Shown one piece after another: positions 16,823 to 24,383 of a stretch of DNA of 52,542 nt (its first letter is position 1; every line of letters begins with the position of its first letter). A program made the translations under genes and the position numbers. A model generated the notes under the pieces. It did not search any database. It saw only the letters and a list, made by a program, of their open reading frames with translations, and was not told the DNA's origin. The stretch comes from Oscillospiraceae bacterium (lineage in GTDB: Bacteria > Bacillota > Clostridia > Oscillospirales > Acutalibacteraceae), in the NCBI GenBank assembly GCA_902787025.1, contig CADAER010000003.1:1-52542 (forward strand), given 5' to 3'.

Positions 16823-18484
16823 TTACTGTTCGAGGATTTTGCCCGTTTTTATGTTGAAAACGAACTTTTTGTTTTCGCCGTTTTCGGTGTATTTTATCTC
16901 GATGACTTCTTTATCCGTATGATAAGCGGAAGTGATTTTCGCTTTGCTTCCCGCGAAAAATTCCCTGACGAGTTTAATCTCCTCGTCGCCGTAATCGCCC
17001 GCGTTGTCGCTGACGAAGAGGACGTCGCCGCACAGGCTGTTGACCTTGCCGAGCAGGTATTTCTGCTCTTTTGTGAAGGTGAGATTGTTTTCACGAAGGA
17101 AGAAGACATCGGGGTCATTGCAGAAGACTCTGCCGTTTAAGTGACGGCGGAAAATCGAGTTGTTTATCGCGTTCTGCGCCGAGGGAACCTCGCGGTTGAC
17201 GCCGAGCTTGTTGTAGAACTTGCCGCCGTAAACGAGGTCAACGTCGCAGCTTATGCGGCAGGCGTCAACGACGCCGAAGGAGGGGCCGAGGGGAACGCCG
17301 CAGCCGAGGAAGAGTTTATCCTCGCCGACGCACTCGCGCAGGAAGTCCATCGCTTCGCACATAATCTGACCTCTCGACTTGCCGTTTCTCGGGTGAATCG
17401 CCTCGGAATAGAGGAAGTCGAGTTTTACCATATCATAGCCCCAGTCGTGAAGGATGACATCGAAGAAGTGCTTTATATGCTCCCTGACCTCGGGGTTGTA
17501 CATATCGATTGTGTAGGCGCCGCCCCAGGCGAAGCAGCCCCATTCGGGTCTGCCGTTTTTGTCTTTTATCAGCCAGTCGGGGTGCATATTCGCGGTTTTC
17601 GAGACTCTCTGAACAGAGAAGGGGGCGACCCAGATGCCCGCGAGATAACCCTTTTCGTGAACCTTTTCGGCTATGGATTTCATACCGTTCGGGAATTTTA
17701 CGGGGTCAACGTCGAGCCAGTCGCCGACAAAGGTTTCGTAGCCGTCGTCAATCTGGAAAATCGAGACGGAATCCTTTACTCTGTCGAGACCGTTGAGATC
17801 GCGCAGAATGATTTTTTCATCTATCTTCTGGAAGTAGTTATACCAGGAGGTGTAGCCGCTCAGGTGCTCTATGCCGGGCTTGCGGAGGTTCATACCGCCG
17901 AAATAGGCGTCGAAAACCTCGTCGTAGCCGCCGGTGAAGCGCACGACATTGAGAAGCTCGTAACCGTCATCCGTTACCGCGCCTTCGACATCCTTGACTA
18001 TTGAGAAGGAGTTTTTGTTTGTATCGACGGCGAAAATCGTGTAGCCCGTACGCTCGTTCATTGAGCCGAAAAGCTCGAGGCTGTCGCCGTTTCTGAAATA
18101 GGTGTAGGTGAAGGAGTGATATGTTCCCGCCCTGCGGTAGTCGTTGAAGAACAGATAGTCGCCCGACATTGAGGCGAGGTGCTTTGTGAAGCCGCTGATG
18201 TTGGCGAGAGGGGAGATGCCCTGCTGCCTGTCGTTTTTATAAACCTCGGGGGTGGTTGACCAGGACTGGAAGCCGTTTGCGAAAAACGCCTCTTTGTCGC
18301 CCTGAGTTCTGTTTGTGTCAAGCCTGAAGGAGAGGAGTTCGAGTTCCTTTTTCGGATGAAGCACGCAGAGGATTCTGCCCTCCTCGACGGTCAGGTCGAG
18401 AGAGTAGTCGGCGTTTTCCTTTTCGTTGCTTACGTTTTTTATGCCGCCCGCGCGGTAGGCGAGCGTCGGTCTGAAATCATACAT
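16823..18484 (-). CDS. Alpha-galactosidase-type glycoside hydrolase, family GH36
   Basis: A 553-residue cytoplasmic enzyme. The N-terminal beta-sandwich (1 to about 200) includes FFANGFQSWS; the (beta/alpha)8 barrel follows. Catalytic residues can be seen: nucleophile D356 in MVKLDFLYSE and acid/base D414 in RISCDVD. IFQIDDGYETFVGDWLDVDP and GIWVAPFSV are typical GH36/GH31-clan strands. Length is shorter than the 700-750 residues of classical AgaA enzymes, matching the shorter GH36 subgroup. It releases terminal alpha-galactose from oligosaccharides such as raffinose-type sugars, which must first be imported because no signal peptide is present. It is 18 nt downstream of the small aconitase X subunit with GGAGG upstream of the ATG. 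Confidence 0.88.
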   Translation of the reverse strand: MYDFRPTLAYRAGGIKNVSNEKENADYSLDLTVEEGRILCVLHPKKELELLSFRLDTNRTQGDKEAFFANGFQSWSTTPEVYKNDRQQGISPLANISGFTKHLASMSGDYLFFNDYRRAGTYHSFTYTYFRNGDSLELFGSMNERTGYTIFAVDTNKNSFSIVKDVEGAVTDDGYELLNVVRFTGGYDEVFDAYFGGMNLRKPGIEHLSGYTSWYNYFQKIDEKIILRDLNGLDRVKDSVSIFQIDDGYETFVGDWLDVDPVKFPNGMKSIAEKVHEKGYLAGIWVAPFSVQRVSKTANMHPDWLIKDKNGRPEWGCFAWGGAYTIDMYNPEVREHIKHFFDVILHDWGYDMVKLDFLYSEAIHPRNGKSRGQIMCEAMDFLRECVGEDKLFLGCGVPLGPSFGVVDACRISCDVDLVYGGKFYNKLGVNREVPSAQNAINNSIFRRHLNGRVFCNDPDVFFLRENNLTFTKEQKYLLGKVNSLCGDVLFVSDNAGDYGDEEIKLVREFFAGSKAKITSAYHTDKEVIEIKYTENGENKKFVFNIKTGKILEQ

Positions 18485-18502
18485 AACTGAACGCTCCTCC
18501 GC

Positions 18503-18967
18503 TTATTCGACGGTTACGGTGCCGTCTTCGTCAACGGTAATCTTCATACCGTCCTTGACATAGTCGAGAAATTCCTGCCCGAGGCAGTCAACGGTCACCA
18601 TGGGCTCGTCGCAGAAATTCGCGGCGAGAATCGCGCCCGCGGCCGCGAGGGAGTCGATGTGCTCCGAGAAGAGAAGGCAGGCGGGGCTTTTGCCGAGAGC
18701 CTTCGCGCAGTAGAGGACCATTCCGCCCGTTGTCGAGCCTATTGTCTGGGGCAGGCAGAGAGCCTTGCCGAGCATCGGCTTGCGGTAGAGGTCCTTGTTG
18801 TTCTGGTCGTCACATTCGGTCTGCTTGTATTTGTTGCCGAGAATGGGAATCTCACCGAACTGAAGCGCGCCCTGGAAGGAGGCGAGGGTGTTGAAACCGC
18901 CGTGTGATACGAGAGCGGGGGCTGTGCATTTGCCCGCTACTACGGGGCGTCCCTTGAACTGTTTCAT
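18503..18967 (-). CDS. Aconitase X swivel (small) subunit, DUF126
   Basis: A 154-residue protein matching the swivel subunit of aconitase X (DUF126). It begins FKGRPVVAGKCTAPALVSHGGFN, and has LPQTIGSTTGGMVLY (about 73-87), the segment whose serine contacts substrate in this family. It pairs with the large subunit encoded 1 nt upstream; the start codon follows AGGAGG. In bacteria two-subunit aconitase X commonly acts as cis-3-hydroxy-L-proline dehydratase, while archaeal forms dehydrate mevalonate 5-phosphate. Which substrate is used here cannot be decided from sequence alone. Confidence 0.9.
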   Translation of the reverse strand: MKQFKGRPVVAGKCTAPALVSHGGFNTLASFQGALQFGEIPILGNKYKQTECDDQNNKDLYRKPMLGKALCLPQTIGSTTGGMVLYCAKALGKSPACLLFSEHIDSLAAAGAILAANFCDEPMVTVDCLGQEFLDYVKDGMKITVDEDGTVTVE

Positions 18968-18968
18968 C

Positions 18969-20264
18969 TTATTTTACCTCCTTTGTGATTATGTCGAGAA
19001 TCTGCTCGCTTCTGTAATAGCGCGAGGTTGTGTAGGTGCGCAGTTTGTTCGAGCAGGTGATTACGTTTTTGGATTTGCAAAGAGGATTGTTCATATACAT
19101 AAGCGGGCAGATGTAGCTGAGAACTATGCCGCAGTCTTTGAGAACCTGCGCTTTTGGAGTTTTGTTGAACTGCTCGATGACTCCGGGGGCGGAGGTGAAG
19201 ACGGTGGGAACGGAGACCTTTTTGAGCCCGTTCTTTTTGAGCCGTTCGGCGACGTTGTCGGTCCACTCGTTCAGCTGGGCGAGCGAGAGGTGCGGGCAGC
19301 CGACGAAGCAGAGCTGAGGCTTGCCGTCGGGGTTTTTCCACATTACGGGGTAGTTGTTCTGCACGCGTTCGAGTTCCGCGTCGTCAATGACATAGGTTTT
19401 CGCGTCGGGGGCGATAAGCGATTCGCCCTGCTCGACCGCCTCGGGAGTGAGGTTCGCTATGTGGTAGAGGCCTACCGCGCCGTTTGAGGCGGTTGCCGCG
19501 CCGAAATCCTTGAGATAAGCGCAGGCGTCGCCGTCAAGCTCGGTGCCGAGCCATTTGTCGAGGCCCTTGACATAGGGGACATCCTCCATGACCTTCATGC
19601 CGATTGCGGAGCCGAGAACCTGGGCTTCGGGCTTTTTGGTTGTGTTGACCTCGACTACCCAGGTGGCTTTTCTGCCCTCGTCGGTGAGAAGACCGAAATA
19701 GGGAACGAAGCCCGTGATTGAGCCGAAGAGTTCGATTATGCCCGAGTTTCTGTTGCATCTCGCGCCGAGAACGGAGTTGGCGTAAACGACAGCGGAGGAT
19801 TCCGCCCACGAAAGAATCTCGCCTTTTCCGGGCTTGTTGCCGACTTCGTCGAGATAGCAGGCGCAGGTGTAGGCATCCCTGCCGAGAAGACCGAGCTTTT
19901 CAAGCTGGGAGTCGTAACTGTCCTGCATGGAATACATAAGCTTGTTGAAAACAATGTTTTCGAGGAAGCTCGCGGGAACGTTTTTGTCGAGGGGCTTGGG
20001 GTCAACGGAGAATTTCTGCCCCGACAGGGCGTTGCCCTCGATAAGGGTGTCCATAAGGTCGTAAACGGGCTTCATAACCTTTAAGCCGAAGCTTGTTACG
20101 AGGTGACCCATCTTGCTTGTTACGGGGACCATTTTTTCGGCGCCGAAAGCCTCGCCATACATAACGAGGGTTTTCATCGCTTTCGCGACCGCGTCGCCCT
20201 TTGAGCCGTTAAGCAGGGCTTCCTGTTCGGGAGTGAGAACCATTTTGTAATCCATCGCTGTCAT
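18969..20264 (-). CDS. Aconitase X catalytic (large) subunit, DUF521
   Basis: A protein of about 431 residues matching the catalytic subunit of aconitase X (DUF521). It starts with the family segment LTPEQEALLNGSKGDAVAKAMKTLV, and has VTSKMGHLVTSFG, RCNRNSGIIELFGSITG with its conserved Cys, and CPHLSLAQL near residue 305. The enzyme holds an Fe-S cluster and dehydrates hydroxy acids; bacterial members act mainly on cis-3-hydroxy-L-proline. Two adjacent ATGs (20267, 20264) lie just after GAAAGG; I prefer 20264 for spacing. It is the first gene of a five-gene operon. No proline racemase or reductase is nearby, so the physiological role stays open. Confidence 0.9.
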   Translation of the reverse strand: MTAMDYKMVLTPEQEALLNGSKGDAVAKAMKTLVMYGEAFGAEKMVPVTSKMGHLVTSFGLKVMKPVYDLMDTLIEGNALSGQKFSVDPKPLDKNVPASFLENIVFNKLMYSMQDSYDSQLEKLGLLGRDAYTCACYLDEVGNKPGKGEILSWAESSAVVYANSVLGARCNRNSGIIELFGSITGFVPYFGLLTDEGRKATWVVEVNTTKKPEAQVLGSAIGMKVMEDVPYVKGLDKWLGTELDGDACAYLKDFGAATASNGAVGLYHIANLTPEAVEQGESLIAPDAKTYVIDDAELERVQNNYPVMWKNPDGKPQLCFVGCPHLSLAQLNEWTDNVAERLKKNGLKKVSVPTVFTSAPGVIEQFNKTPKAQVLKDCGIVLSYICPLMYMNNPLCKSKNVITCSNKLRTYTTSRYYRSEQILDIITKEVK

Positions 20265-20295
20265 CATTTCCTTTCAAATGAAGATTAACATTATT

Positions 20296-20324
20296 ATAAT
20301 AACATTATTCGGGCTGTGTTTCAA
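20296..20324 (-). promoter_or_regulatory. Promoter of the aconitase X operon
   Basis: Minus strand: TTGAAA (20324-20319), 17-nt spacer, TATTAT (20301-20296), with an overlapping TATAAT 3 nt further on. It lies about 30 nt upstream of the start codon. Confidence 0.65.
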
Positions 20325-20383
20325 TAAGATGAAAAGGCGAAAATACGGGGCTGAAATTGTGAAAATATACAATAAAGAGAAAA

Positions 20384-20403
20384 GGCGCGGAAGAATCCGC
20401 GCC
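20384..20403 (-). terminator. Terminator of the PadR-DUF1700-DUF4097 operon
   Basis: On the minus strand GGCGCGGA, loop TTCT, TCCGCGCC, followed by TTTTCTCTTT. It lies 20 nt beyond the stop at 20423. Confidence 0.88.
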
Positions 20404-20422
20404 TGAATTGTTAATTCAACTA

Positions 20423-21397
20423 TTATTTCTGAACGGTGAAGGTGATGTCGCCGGTGTCGGTGGTGATTTTGCAGATGCCGCCTGATGTTGACTGCGGGAC
20501 TGATATGCCGCCCGTGTCTGTTTTTGCTGTGAAAATCTTTTCGCTCAGCAGGGTGCCCGTGACATCGCCTGTGTCGGTGGTTATTGAGATGCTGCCCGCG
20601 TCGCTGCCGCTCAGGGTGACATCGCCCGTGCTTCTTGTGATGTTCATATCTTCTGAGACAAGGACGCCGTTGAGGGTTATTTCGCCTGAATCGCCCCGGG
20701 AATCAAAGGTTTTGCAGGCGAGGGTGTTAATCGCCGTATCGCCCGTGTCGGTGGTTTGGGTGAAACCTTCTGTGAGGGAGACGGAGTTTATACTGACATC
20801 GCCCGTGTCGGAGCGGAGTTTTATATTCTGCGCGGTGATGCCGTTTATTGCGATATCACCCGTGTCGGTCACGATGTGAACCGTGCCGTGAGTGAGGGAA
20901 CTGTCGGACGAGGGGAATGATTCGATACTTACATCTCCTGTGTCGGTTCCGATCTTGATATCGCCGAAAGAGAAGCCGTCGGGAACTGAGACATCGCCTG
21001 TTGAAGCGAGGACCGCGAGCGAGTCATATTTCCCTTCGGGAAGATAGACCGTCATTTTCGGGGAGCCGATGTTTATGCCGATGTTGTCAAGGAGTTTTCG
21101 CCTGTCATTAAAGCTGATTCTGAGACATCCGTCCTCAACGGCGACGGTTCTTTCAATATAACCGGGTTCGGCGCAGACGGCTTTCACGCTCCCGTCCTCC
21201 GATTTTCTGAGGCGGAGGTCCGAAACGCGGGTGTCGATGTTTATTGCCGTGAAGTCGCCGTCGGCGGTATAGGTTTTTGTTTCATAATTCTCGGTGCTGA
21301 ATTTTGAAATGTCAAAGCCCGAATACGCGTATATGCCCGCGAGGACTGCCGCGCCGAGCAGCATAAGAATAAAGGCGGCGAGAAGCGCTTTTTTCAT
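20423..21397 (-). CDS. DUF4097 beta-helix/adhesin-like protein, membrane-anchored
   Basis: A 324-residue protein with an N-terminal membrane segment (about 4-25) and then a repeated-strand domain of the DUF4097 family. About ten rungs carry the motif (T/S)DTGDxxI, spaced about 20 residues apart (for example TDTGDVSIE, TDTGDIAING, SDTGDVSINS), forming a beta-solenoid outside the membrane. In Firmicutes this protein is found next to a DUF1700 membrane protein and a PadR regulator and is thought to take part in envelope stress responses; the exact role is unknown. Its start overlaps the upstream gene by 4 nt. Confidence 0.88.
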   Translation of the reverse strand: MKKALLAAFILMLLGAAVLAGIYAYSGFDISKFSTENYETKTYTADGDFTAINIDTRVSDLRLRKSEDGSVKAVCAEPGYIERTVAVEDGCLRISFNDRRKLLDNIGINIGSPKMTVYLPEGKYDSLAVLASTGDVSVPDGFSFGDIKIGTDTGDVSIESFPSSDSSLTHGTVHIVTDTGDIAINGITAQNIKLRSDTGDVSINSVSLTEGFTQTTDTGDTAINTLACKTFDSRGDSGEITLNGVLVSEDMNITRSTGDVTLSGSDAGSISITTDTGDVTGTLLSEKIFTAKTDTGGISVPQSTSGGICKITTDTGDITFTVQK

Positions 21398-21996
21398 TCC
21401 GACGTCCCCTTTCCGATGAATTTTGATTTAAACGCGGTCAGAACCGCTTTTGTAAGACGGAGCATACCTTTTGAAACGCCTTTGCAGACGATGATGAAGA
21501 GAATGGAAAAGCCCGCGAGGAAAATCGCCGCGCCGAGCATCGCGAGCGCCTGAAGAACCTGCCCGCGGGTGAAGAAAAGCACCGCGGCGGCAATTCCGCC
21601 GGGAACGCAGGCGATGAGCGAAACCTCAACCGCCCACAGCGAGATTACAACCGCCCACACGCAGACATACAGCGAGAGAACAACGGCGAAGCCCGCGACA
21701 AGAAGGGGAAACCAGAGCGGAAAACCGAGAACGATGAGAACGATTTCCCAACCTTTAAGAGAACGGGAGGGTTTCATTTTTTCCCTGACGATTTTATTGA
21801 GGGGATAGTCCGCGATAATCTGCTTTATTATTTCTTCGGGAGATCCCGCGTCCGCGACCGCTTCCTCTTCGGTCAGACCCTCCTCGATGCGGTCGTCGAT
21901 CATTTCGGAATAAAACGCGAGGCGTTCGTCGATATCCGCCTGCGGAAGACCCGAAATGCCGTCTTTTATTATTCCGAGGAATTCCGTTTTATTCAT
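21394..21996 (-). CDS. DUF1700 (HAAS-domain) membrane protein
   Basis: A 200-residue protein. The N-terminal helical domain has the DUF1700 pattern NKTEFLGIIKDGISGL...LAFYSEMIDDRIEEGLTEEEA and a DAGSPEEIIKQI segment. Three to four hydrophobic helices follow from about residue 75. The family is regularly linked to PadR regulators and DUF4097 proteins. The ATG at 21996 follows AGGAGG at 6 nt; an upstream in-frame start 7 codons earlier lacks that spacing. The first codons overlap the end of padR by 8 nt, so the genes are coupled. Confidence 0.9.
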   Translation of the reverse strand: MNKTEFLGIIKDGISGLPQADIDERLAFYSEMIDDRIEEGLTEEEAVADAGSPEEIIKQIIADYPLNKIVREKMKPSRSLKGWEIVLIVLGFPLWFPLLVAGFAVVLSLYVCVWAVVISLWAVEVSLIACVPGGIAAAVLFFTRGQVLQALAMLGAAIFLAGFSILFIIVCKGVSKGMLRLTKAVLTAFKSKFIGKGTSE

Positions 21997-22306
21997 TTTC
22001 TTCCTCCTGTGAAACAAATTTGTAAATTGAGATTACTTCCTTCCACTCTTCCCTGAACGCTTCAAGGCGGTTTATTCCCGCCTGCGTTATATGGTAGTAT
22101 TTACGGAGCCTGCCCTCATGCTCGGCGGTCCGCACAGTAAGATAATCCGCCGATTCAAGCCGTTTGAGAATTGTGTAAAGCGTTGACTCGGACAGTTCCG
22201 TATAAGGCTTTAAATCCTTTATGATTTTATAGCCGTAGGAGTCTTCGTTTTTTATGGCGGCGAGCACGCAGACATCCAGAAGACCGCGTTTCAACTGAGC
22301 ATCCAT
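21989..22306 (-). CDS. PadR-family transcriptional regulator
   Basis: A 105-residue winged-helix protein. It starts MDAQLKRGLLDVCVLAAI, followed by the PadR signature SYGYKIIKDL, then LSESTLYTILKRLESADYL (recognition helix and wing), RLRKYYHITQAGINRL, and a short C-terminal dimerising helix. This is the short subfamily 2 form. PadR proteins repress their own operon and release DNA on binding small molecules. AGGAGG precedes the ATG. A 21-bp dyad sits between the -35 and -10 of its promoter (22327-22347), so autoregulation is likely. It is the first gene of the PadR-DUF1700-DUF4097 operon. Confidence 0.93.
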   Translation of the reverse strand: MDAQLKRGLLDVCVLAAIKNEDSYGYKIIKDLKPYTELSESTLYTILKRLESADYLTVRTAEHEGRLRKYYHITQAGINRLEAFREEWKEVISIYKFVSQEEENE

Positions 22307-22326
22307 ACAATACCTCCTTTTGCGTA

Positions 22327-22359
22327 ATACATCGTAACACGAAGTATATGTTTTGTCAA
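22327..22359 (-). promoter_or_regulatory. padR operon promoter with internal operator dyad
   Basis: Minus strand: TTGACA (22359-22354), 17-nt spacer, TACGAT (22336-22331). Within it lies a 21-bp dyad (22347-22327): half-site ATACTTCGT, 3-nt centre, and ACGATGTAT, which match in 8 of 9 positions. Binding there would block polymerase, as expected for PadR autorepression. Confidence 0.75.
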
Positions 22360-22407
22360 GATTTTTGAGCCGTTTTTCCGGAATCCGAAAAAAATTTTCA
22401 AAAAAAT

Positions 22408-22470
22408 GTAAAGTTTACTTGACATAGCGGGAAAATGTGATATAATACAGATGTAAAGCGAACTTTACAT
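22408..22470 (+). promoter_or_regulatory. Promoter of the XRE regulator flanked by two dyads
   Basis: TTGACA (22419-22424), 16-nt spacer, TATAAT (22441-22446). Palindrome GTAAAGTTTAC (22408-22418) abuts the -35, and ATGTAAAGCGAACTTTACAT (22451-22470) lies just after the -10. Both share the TGTAAAG half-site, a likely autoregulatory operator pair. Confidence 0.8.
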
Positions 22471-22489
22471 TTCGAAGGAGAGTGATGCT

Positions 22490-22687
22490 GTGAAAAACCG
22501 TATTGAAGAAATACGCAACGAAAGAGGCATACGCCAGGAGGAGCTTGCGAAGCAGCTCGGTGTATCAAGGCAGACCGTCAGTTCGCTTGAAAACGGAAGA
22601 TACAATCCGTCGATAACGCTGGCCTACAAAATCGCAAAGCTTTTCGGAACGACTATTGAAGATGTGTTTATCTTTGAGGAGGAATGA
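22490..22687 (+). CDS. Small Cro/CI-type (XRE) HTH regulator
   Basis: A 65-residue DNA-binding protein consisting almost only of a HTH domain: IRNERGIRQEELAKQLGVSRQTVSSLENGRYNPS with a typical second-helix/third-helix pair, ending in TIEDVFIFEEE. This is the YozG-like subgroup usually encoded just before a small membrane protein. The start is GTG at 22490 with AAGGAG 9 nt upstream. The stop region overlaps the ribosome site of the next gene. It is divergent from padR; the promoter carries two palindromes that it may bind. Confidence 0.92.
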   Translation: MKNRIEEIRNERGIRQEELAKQLGVSRQTVSSLENGRYNPSITLAYKIAKLFGTTIEDVFIFEEE

Positions 22688-22689
22688 TT

Positions 22690-23094
22690 ATGTATAACAA
22701 CAAAAAACTTGCTTTAAGCATTTTCTGGGTTCTCGCCGGTATTGCGCTTATTGTGCTTGCGGTGACGGAAATACTCAAATCTGCGTTTTACGCGGGAATG
22801 GGCGGAGGACTTGTCGCGATGGGATGCCTTCAGGCGATAAGAAACATTAAATACAGAAAAAACGCCGAATACCGTGAAAAAGTCGATGTTGAGGTAAACG
22901 ACGAGAGATATTCCTACCTCCGCATGAAAAGCTGGTCGCTGACGGGATTTCTGTTTGTTGTGCTCGCCGCGGCGGCATCGATAGTCGCGATGATTCTCGG
23001 AGAGAAGACGGTTCAGATAACGCTTGACTTTTCAATCTGCGCCGTGCTTGTTGTTTACTGGATTTCCTACCTTGCGCTGAGCAGAAAATATTGA
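22690..23094 (+). CDS. Small integral membrane protein paired with XRE regulator
   Basis: A 134-residue protein with four predicted membrane helices (about 8-25, 32-45, 76-98, 105-125) and a charged loop between the second and third. The arrangement is the common XRE regulator plus DUF2178-like/unknown membrane protein pair of Firmicutes. I start at the ATG at 22690, 6 nt after GAGGAGG; an ATG at 22684 overlaps the previous stop. Function is unknown; the partner may sense envelope state or be the target that the regulator controls. Confidence 0.8.
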   Translation: MYNNKKLALSIFWVLAGIALIVLAVTEILKSAFYAGMGGGLVAMGCLQAIRNIKYRKNAEYREKVDVEVNDERYSYLRMKSWSLTGFLFVVLAAAASIVAMILGEKTVQITLDFSICAVLVVYWISYLALSRKY

Positions 23095-23106
23095 AAAAGC
23101 ATACAG

Positions 23107-23134
23107 AAACGCCCCGTCGGGAGACGGGGCGTTT
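23107..23134. terminator. Bidirectional terminator
   Basis: AAACGCCCCGTC (23107-23118), loop GGGA, GACGGGGCGTTT (23123-23134). It separates the plus-strand membrane protein from the minus-strand phosphoesterase. Confidence 0.93.
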
Positions 23135-23156
23135 TCGATTTTGTTTTTAAGGAATT

Positions 23157-24161
23157 TTATTTTACGAGTTCGATTACCGCGTCATATTTCGGCTGCCAGA
23201 TGCCCGAAATGAAATTGCGGGCGCGGAAGATGACTTCGTTTTCATAGACCTCGACCACATAGCCCGTGCCGTTTAAGAAATTGCCGCCGCGCAGGAAGTC
23301 GGAATACATATAGCAGGGGGTGTTTACGAGGGTGTAGCCGTCGTATCTTTCGACCGAGGAATAAACCGTGTTGTCGTCGTCGGTGGAAAATCCCGCGTGG
23401 ATATGGCCGCTGATGAAAAAGACGTTTTTATACTGTTTTATGATTCCGAGGATTCTGTCGGAGGCGTCGCCTATTCCGCCCGTGCCGGGACCGTCGTCTT
23501 TATTCATTTCCCAGGTGTAGGGCAGGCCGTGGGTGTCGTTTACGGGCTGGTGGAAGAAAATGAAAATCGGTTTTCCCGTCTGGGACGCCGCTTCCATCTG
23601 CTCTTCAAACCACGCTATCTGCGTGTCGGAGACGGTGGCGGAGACGTGGTCGCCCTCGCTGCCTAAAATAATCGCGGGGCAGCCGTTTATCTCGGTTTTG
23701 TAGTAAACCTCCGTTATTTCCCTGCCCGTCGCGAGCTTGTTGTATTTTATGAAATTCTCTTTGGTGACAGCGGGGTCGTCGCTGCCCCAGGTGTCGTGGT
23801 TGCCGATGACCATAATGTTGTTGTCGGAGATGTCATATTTGCTCATGGCGAGGACGAAGCTTTCCCAGACCGCGGGTTCGCCGTTGTCGGTAATGTCTCC
23901 GTCAACGACAAAGGCGTCGAGTCTGTCCTTTGCTTTCGACATATCCTCAAGACCGATTTCGAGGACCTCGCGCCTGCCGTTGGCTTCTGTGAGGTGGGTG
24001 TCGGAAATCACCGCGAAGCTCGCGAGACAGCCGTCTTTTTTGTGCGAAATATCCGCTTTCTCAAAGCCGAAAATGCCGCCGAAAAGGGCGGCGACCGCCA
24101 TAAACACCGCGATACCCGCGCGGATGGGTTTGAAAAGGACGCTTACGATTGCTGCCAGCAT
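23157..24161 (-). CDS. Membrane-anchored metallophosphoesterase
   Basis: A 334-residue calcineurin-like phosphoesterase behind an N-terminal membrane segment (about 10-33). Metal-site motifs are present in order: D-T-H (ISDTHLTEAN), G-D (VVDGDITDNG), GNHD (MVIGNHDTWG), a histidine in FFHQPVND, and SGHIHAGF. Active-site composition is complete, so it should be catalytic outside the membrane; the substrate is unknown. I start at ATG 24161 with GGGAGG upstream; a longer reading begins 18 codons earlier without a ribosome site. It is a single-gene unit between its promoter (24194-24222) and the terminator at 23107. Confidence 0.88.
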   Translation of the reverse strand: MLAAIVSVLFKPIRAGIAVFMAVAALFGGIFGFEKADISHKKDGCLASFAVISDTHLTEANGRREVLEIGLEDMSKAKDRLDAFVVDGDITDNGEPAVWESFVLAMSKYDISDNNIMVIGNHDTWGSDDPAVTKENFIKYNKLATGREITEVYYKTEINGCPAIILGSEGDHVSATVSDTQIAWFEEQMEAASQTGKPIFIFFHQPVNDTHGLPYTWEMNKDDGPGTGGIGDASDRILGIIKQYKNVFFISGHIHAGFSTDDDNTVYSSVERYDGYTLVNTPCYMYSDFLRGGNFLNGTGYVVEVYENEVIFRARNFISGIWQPKYDAVIELVK

Positions 24162-24193
24162 ATAATTACCTCCCGGGTGTTTTTGTTTATTCA

Positions 24194-24222
24194 ATAATAC
24201 TCTGTTTGCTTGCATAATTCAA
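24194..24222 (-). promoter_or_regulatory. Promoter of the metallophosphoesterase at 23157-24161
   Basis: Minus strand: TTGAAT (24222-24217), 17-nt spacer, TATTAT (24199-24194), about 35 nt before the start codon. Confidence 0.65.
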
Positions 24223-24241
24223 GCGGAAAAAGAGAGTTTAT

Positions 24242-24261
24242 CCACCATATATAGTGTAAAA
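24242..24261 (+). promoter_or_regulatory. Shared 20-bp motif, copy 1
   Basis: CCACCATATATAGTGTAAAA matches CCGCCACATATAGTGCAAAA at 42188-42207 in 17 of 20 positions. Both lie upstream of plus-strand genes, this one 123 nt before the lipase start. It resembles a regulator box of the CAC-N-GTG type, but no factor can be named. Confidence 0.35.
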
Positions 24262-24308
24262 ATATATAAAATTAATAAGATGTTAATATAAAATTAACAC
24301 AATTTTTG

Positions 24309-24337
24309 TTGCGAAAGACTTACGCTTGTGATATATT
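24309..24337 (+). promoter_or_regulatory. Candidate promoter of the lipase operon
   Basis: TTGCGA (24309-24314), 17-nt spacer, TATATT (24332-24337) with an upstream TGTGA extension, 47 nt before the start codon. Confidence 0.5.
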
Positions 24338-24383
24338 TATTGTGTATTTATGTGTAAAAAAACGAGTCGGAAAGGTGACGGAG

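Noticed and set aside
20423-20950. Regular repeats resembling a CRISPR or satellite
   Set aside because: They are codons for the repeated TDTGD motif of DUF4097; spacing varies and the frame is kept.
24306-24383. N-terminal extension of the lipase as signal sequence
   Set aside because: The extra codons overlap the promoter, lack a ribosome site, and contain charged residues unlike a secretion signal.
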